36,312 nt of DNA from Akkermansia muciniphila (GTDB taxonomy: Bacteria > Verrucomicrobiota > Verrucomicrobiia > Limisphaerales > SIAT01): positions 1 through 36,312 of the forward strand of contig CAMDJP010000031.1 in assembly GCA_945900775.1 (NCBI GenBank), given 5' to 3'. The notes beneath the pieces are model-generated. The model was not told the origin of the DNA. It ran no database searches and worked only from the letters and a program-made list of their open reading frames with translations. Positions 33,892-36,312 of the stretch are shown here, piece by piece. How positions within the stretch are numbered: the stretch's first letter is position 1; each line of letters starts with the position of its first letter. The position numbers and the translations under genes were made by a program.

Positions 33892-34971
33892 ATGTTCCGC
33901 GTCATTCTCCATCTCGACATGGATGCCTTCTACGCGTCGGTCGAGCAGCGTGACCGGCCGGAGTTGCTCGGGCGACCGGTGATCGTCGGTTCCTCGCCGA
34001 CGGAGCGCGGCGTGGTCTGTGCGGCGAGCTACGAGGCACGCCGGTACGGCGTTCGCTCCGCGATGCCGAGTGTCACGGCGGGCCGGCTTTGTCCAGACGG
34101 CATTTTTCTGAGACCGCGGATGGACCGCTACCGCGAGGAATCAAACGCGGTGATGGGCATCGTCGCCCGGTCTGGCGCGCTCATCGAACAGGTCTCGGTG
34201 GACGAGGCGTACATCGACTGCTCCGCCCTCTGCCAAGGCGAAGATGCGGATGCGAGCCTGCTGCTAGCCCTGCCACTGGCGCGCGGGTTGAAGGAACGCA
34301 TCCGCGCCGAACGCGGCCTCACCGCCAGCATCGGCATCGCTGGGAACAAGCTCCTTGGCAAGCTCGGCAGCGATTTTCAGAAACCCGATTGCCTCACACT
34401 TATCCCTGAGCGCGACAAGGTGCAGTTCCTGCGTCCGCTACCTGTCGGCGCAATTCATGGCGTCGGCAAGGTGACGGGCGAGGCGTTGAACCAGGTCGGC
34501 ATTCGCACGATTGGCGATTTGCAGGACCACACCGGCGACCTGCGCGCCCTCGTCGGCTCGTTCGCGGCGACGCTGCGCCGGTTCGCCTTCGGCGAGGACG
34601 ACCGTCCGTTGGAGTTCGGCGACGAGATCAAGAGCATTGGCAGCGAGAACACCTTCTCCCGAGACACCGAGAATCGCCCAGAGCTGCGGGCCTGCCTACG
34701 CGAGCAGGCCGGGGAGATCGCACGCCGGCTACAGCGGCGCCGATTGGCGGCGCATACCGTGCAGGTGAAGGTGCGCTATGGCGACTTCAGCACCCTCACC
34801 CGCCAACTCTCGGTGGAGGACCCAGTGGCTGAGGCGAAGGAAATATATCGACTCGCATGCCACCTCCTTGCGCGCGAACGGTTGGTGCACCGCCCGCTGC
34901 GGTTGCTTGGGCTTTCGGTGAGCGGACTGGACGGAGCCATGATTATCCAGCTCCGCCTACCATTCGGGTGA
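33892..34971 (+). CDS. dinB: DNA polymerase IV (Y family)
   Basis: 359 residues from the ATG at 33892, which gives the family N-terminus FRVILHLDMDAFYASVEQRD; the open frame continues upstream but that part is not family-like. Catalytic residues D9 (in LDMD), D104 and E105 (in SVDEAYID) are present, together with GIAGNKLLGKLGSDFQKPD and the little-finger domain (about 240-355, IKSIGSENTFSRDT onward). DinB performs error-prone translesion synthesis across lesions. I see no LexA-type operator upstream; a TTGACA at 33833-33838 lacks a matching -10. The C-terminus ends in LRLPF, consistent with a possible beta-clamp-binding peptide (QLRLPF). Confidence 0.95.
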   Translation: MFRVILHLDMDAFYASVEQRDRPELLGRPVIVGSSPTERGVVCAASYEARRYGVRSAMPSVTAGRLCPDGIFLRPRMDRYREESNAVMGIVARSGALIEQVSVDEAYIDCSALCQGEDADASLLLALPLARGLKERIRAERGLTASIGIAGNKLLGKLGSDFQKPDCLTLIPERDKVQFLRPLPVGAIHGVGKVTGEALNQVGIRTIGDLQDHTGDLRALVGSFAATLRRFAFGEDDRPLEFGDEIKSIGSENTFSRDTENRPELRACLREQAGEIARRLQRRRLAAHTVQVKVRYGDFSTLTRQLSVEDPVAEAKEIYRLACHLLARERLVHRPLRLLGLSVSGLDGAMIIQLRLPFG

Positions 34972-34980
34972 ACCTGCGGG

Positions 34981-35412
34981 TTACTTTAGCTCTGGCGCGA
35001 CGTTACCATAGCTCCACGGCTTGCTGACGGGTGACTTGGGGCGGTCGAAGAGCGGGCCGGGCGTCATCTGATTCGCCAGAGCGATACCGGCGTTGACGAT
35101 CTGCTGATCGAGGGTGATTTCGAGCTTGCTGCAGCTGGTCAGGCGCTTTTCGTGGCCGCCGCCCTTCGGGCCAAAGGCCTCCTCGGTGGGGAGGTAACCG
35201 GCGCAGCCGTTAGCCGGTTCGATGGGGAAGGTGGCGGGGAACTAGCCGCCCTTTTTGAGGCCGTACTGGACGAAGTACTTGGCGGGGTTATTGACGAAGA
35301 CGACTGGGCCGACTTGGATGGCCTGCATTTCGACCTCGAGGCCTGGTTTGATGGCGGTGATGTTTGTGCCACCCGCGCGCAAGGGAACACGATTTCGGCG
35401 GGCGGACAGTGG
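34981..35412 (-). pseudogene. Remnant of a ceramidase-like or related exported protein (C-terminal end)
   Basis: On the minus strand one frame reads GGTNITAIKPGLEVEMQAI, QVGPVVFVNNPAKYFVQYGL, then an in-frame TAG (35244-35242), and then continues for 86 codons with FPATFPIEPANGCAGYLPTE, EAFGPKGGGHEKRLT, and KPWSYGNVAPELK before TAA at 34983-34981. This matches, from memory, the C-terminal half of Verrucomicrobial proteins related to neutral/alkaline ceramidase (NGCxGYxPTEEAFGPxGGG). No start codon or N-terminal half is present; upstream the frame is closed by TGA at 35415-35413. Suppression of the TAG cannot be excluded but the missing N-terminus argues for decay. It fills the 490-bp gap between dinB and yhbY. 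Confidence 0.72.
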
Positions 35413-35461
35413 TCAGCGCGAGCCTAGTCCACGGTCGCGGCTTGGGAAAATTTTTCTCCGC

Positions 35462-35818
35462 TCAGCGGAACGATGAACCGTCGGGAGGCGGGTCCTCAGG
35501 GCGCCGCGCCATTGGGAACGAAATCTTGCGTTTGGCCTGATTGGGGTTCTCTCGGTAGAAGACAGCCATGTGGCCGATGATCCAAATCAGATCGCTATTC
35601 GTCTTCTCGGCCATCTGCGGCGCGAGCGTCTGCCTTTGGTCCTTGAACTCGGAGAAGCGCACCTTCACGAGTTCCTGGCTCGAGAGCGCCTCATCGAGCC
35701 CCTTCAGGAACGCCTCGCTCACGCCGGCCTTACCGACGCGCACGTTGGGGTCGGTCTTTTGCGCCAACTCCTTTAGGTAATTGATCTGCCCGTTGCTCAG
35801 TCGTTTCATAAGTTTCAT
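35462..35818 (-). CDS. yhbY: YhbY-type CRM-domain RNA-binding protein
   Basis: 118 residues (ATG at 35818; a second ATG at 35809 may be the true start, as YhbY proteins begin just before LSxxQ). The CRM domain spans nearly all: LSNGQINYLKELAQKTDPNV, RVGKAGVSEAFLKGLDEAL with the conserved GKxGVSE turn (the family has GxxGLTE), SQELVKVRF, and IIGHMAVFYREN followed by KRKISFP. YhbY associates with pre-50S ribosomal subunits. The C-terminal 15 residues (RRPEDPPPDGSSFR) are an unstructured tail. A candidate promoter is at 35865-35893. Confidence 0.9.
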   Translation of the reverse strand: MKLMKRLSNGQINYLKELAQKTDPNVRVGKAGVSEAFLKGLDEALSSQELVKVRFSEFKDQRQTLAPQMAEKTNSDLIWIIGHMAVFYRENPNQAKRKISFPMARRPEDPPPDGSSFR

Positions 35819-35864
35819 ACGAGACCTAGGGCTCTAGTACGCAGCCCCAGACAATGCCTAACAC

Positions 35865-35893
35865 AAACTAGCCACGGTTCGTCTTTCGTTCAA
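35865..35893 (-). promoter_or_regulatory. Candidate sigma-70 promoter for yhbY
   Basis: On the minus strand TTGAAC (35893-35888), a 17-base spacer and TAGTTT (35870-35865) precede the yhbY start by about 47 bases. Between them, a 5-bp stem GGGCT/AGCCC (35829-35847 region) could form a small leader hairpin. Reasonable spacing and hexamers, but not tested. Confidence 0.35.
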
Positions 35894-35929
35894 TGGGCGG
35901 TTGCAAATAAAAACCCAGGCGCTGAAGAG

Positions 35930-36312
35930 TCAGGTGGCCGGGACGAAGCGCTGGGCGAGCTGAGCGAGGAGGAAGAGGGCGACGAACGCGAGCCCGACTG
36001 GTGGAGGAACGAAGCAGACGGCCAAGAGATCCACCCAGACGATGCCGGCCAACAGGCCGGAGACGGTGGCGCCGACGTTCCGCTCGGCGCTCCAGAATGT
36101 GTGGCGCAGAGAGCGGATGATCCAGAGTGCGAGCACAGCGGAGAGGATGACAACGCTCCCGTCATTCACCAGCAGGGCCAGCGGAATCGGCAGGGTGAGC
36201 AGAACGCAGGGCCAGAAGCGGATTACGCCCGCTGTACTCTCGCGCTTGGCGACGTAGCTCAGGCCGGTGACGTAGCCCGCGAGGACGAGCGCGCTCCAGA
36301 GCACGGTGCCGT
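35930..36312 (-). CDS. eboC: UbiA-like prenyltransferase-family membrane protein, C-terminal part (EboC-like)
   Basis: The last 127 residues of an integral membrane protein that continues beyond the right edge; its stop is TGA at 35932-35930. At least four hydrophobic spans are visible (VLWSALVLAGYVTGL; FWPCVLLTLPIPLALLV; VVILSAVLALWIIRSL; LLAGIVWVDLLAVCFV, then LAFVALFLLAQLAQ). The motifs GLSYVAKRES and ERNVGATVSGLLAGIV are, from memory, typical of EboC, the UbiA-like member of the ebo cluster. No DxxxD motif is in the visible part. Together with eboD and eboF at 27839-30452 it suggests a split ebo cluster. The EboC call is moderate, the UbiA-like membrane protein more certain. Confidence 0.68.
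   Translation of the reverse strand, partial: GTVLWSALVLAGYVTGLSYVAKRESTAGVIRFWPCVLLTLPIPLALLVNDGSVVILSAVLALWIIRSLRHTFWSAERNVGATVSGLLAGIVWVDLLAVCFVPPPVGLAFVALFLLAQLAQRFVPAT

Overview
This is a GC-rich bacterial chromosome segment, most likely from a Verrucomicrobia/PVC-group bacterium (the Limisphaera/Pedosphaera type is my best guess). The reasons are a very large exported dehydrogenase with a beta-propeller, a HEAT-like middle and a C-terminal cytochrome c (a PVC hallmark), exported ThuA and TIM-barrel sugar-isomerase-like proteins, exported PQQ-type propellers, lipid A and LPS core genes (Gram-negative envelope), and many GTG or TTG starts. Nothing here looks like a phage, plasmid, insertion sequence or CRISPR array.

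Layout. 1-1812 (minus): edge-truncated response regulator, CCA-adding enzyme, ribosomal protein bS21 with a clear terminator and a candidate promoter. 2044-4670 (plus): an envelope-stress-like block with an exported LTxxQ-type protein, an ECF sigma factor, a small single-span membrane protein and a membrane-anchored LTxxQ-type protein, resembling the cnrYXH logic. 4667-6067 (minus): NfeD/ClpP-class membrane protease. 6151-9742 (plus): lpxK, a decayed remnant of a lipid A acyltransferase, waaF, cysE. 9795-12328 (plus): an N-degron block (clpS, a DUF2017-like gene, aat) and ruvB. 12362-16414 (minus): exported sugar-isomerase-like protein and PVC-type cytochrome dehydrogenase. 16551-23591 (plus): citramalate synthase, ThuA protein, valS, an ElyC/YdcF-like protein, an inositol-monophosphatase-family enzyme. 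23594-25191 (minus): tRNA-Pro, ispF four bases behind it, a 90-residue unknown, and a gamma-Glu-GABA-hydrolase-like amidotransferase. 25286-26524 (plus): RhlE-type helicase. 26535-30452 (minus): ebo-type genes eboD and eboF followed by an exported propeller gene. 30569-34971: prfC (plus), yebC and an exported esterase (minus), dinB (plus). 34981-36312 (minus): a decayed ceramidase-like gene, a yhbY-type RNA-binding gene, and the C-terminal part of an EboC (UbiA-like) membrane protein running off the right edge.

How it works together. Much of the window is housekeeping: translation (cca, rpsU, tRNA-Pro, valS, prfC, yebC, yhbY), lipid A/core synthesis, isoprenoid, cysteine and isoleucine biosynthesis, and DNA repair. 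The most distinctive parts are: (1) the LTxxQ/ECF sigma/membrane protein block, a candidate periplasmic stress or metal-sensing system; (2) the interrupted ebo cluster, with eboC separated from eboD-eboF by about 5.5 kb of unrelated genes; (3) clpS and aat flanking a DUF2017-like gene; (4) the tRNA-Pro/ispF junction; (5) two gene remnants that show gene decay. All identifications come from reading the sequence and remembered family features; no database search was run.
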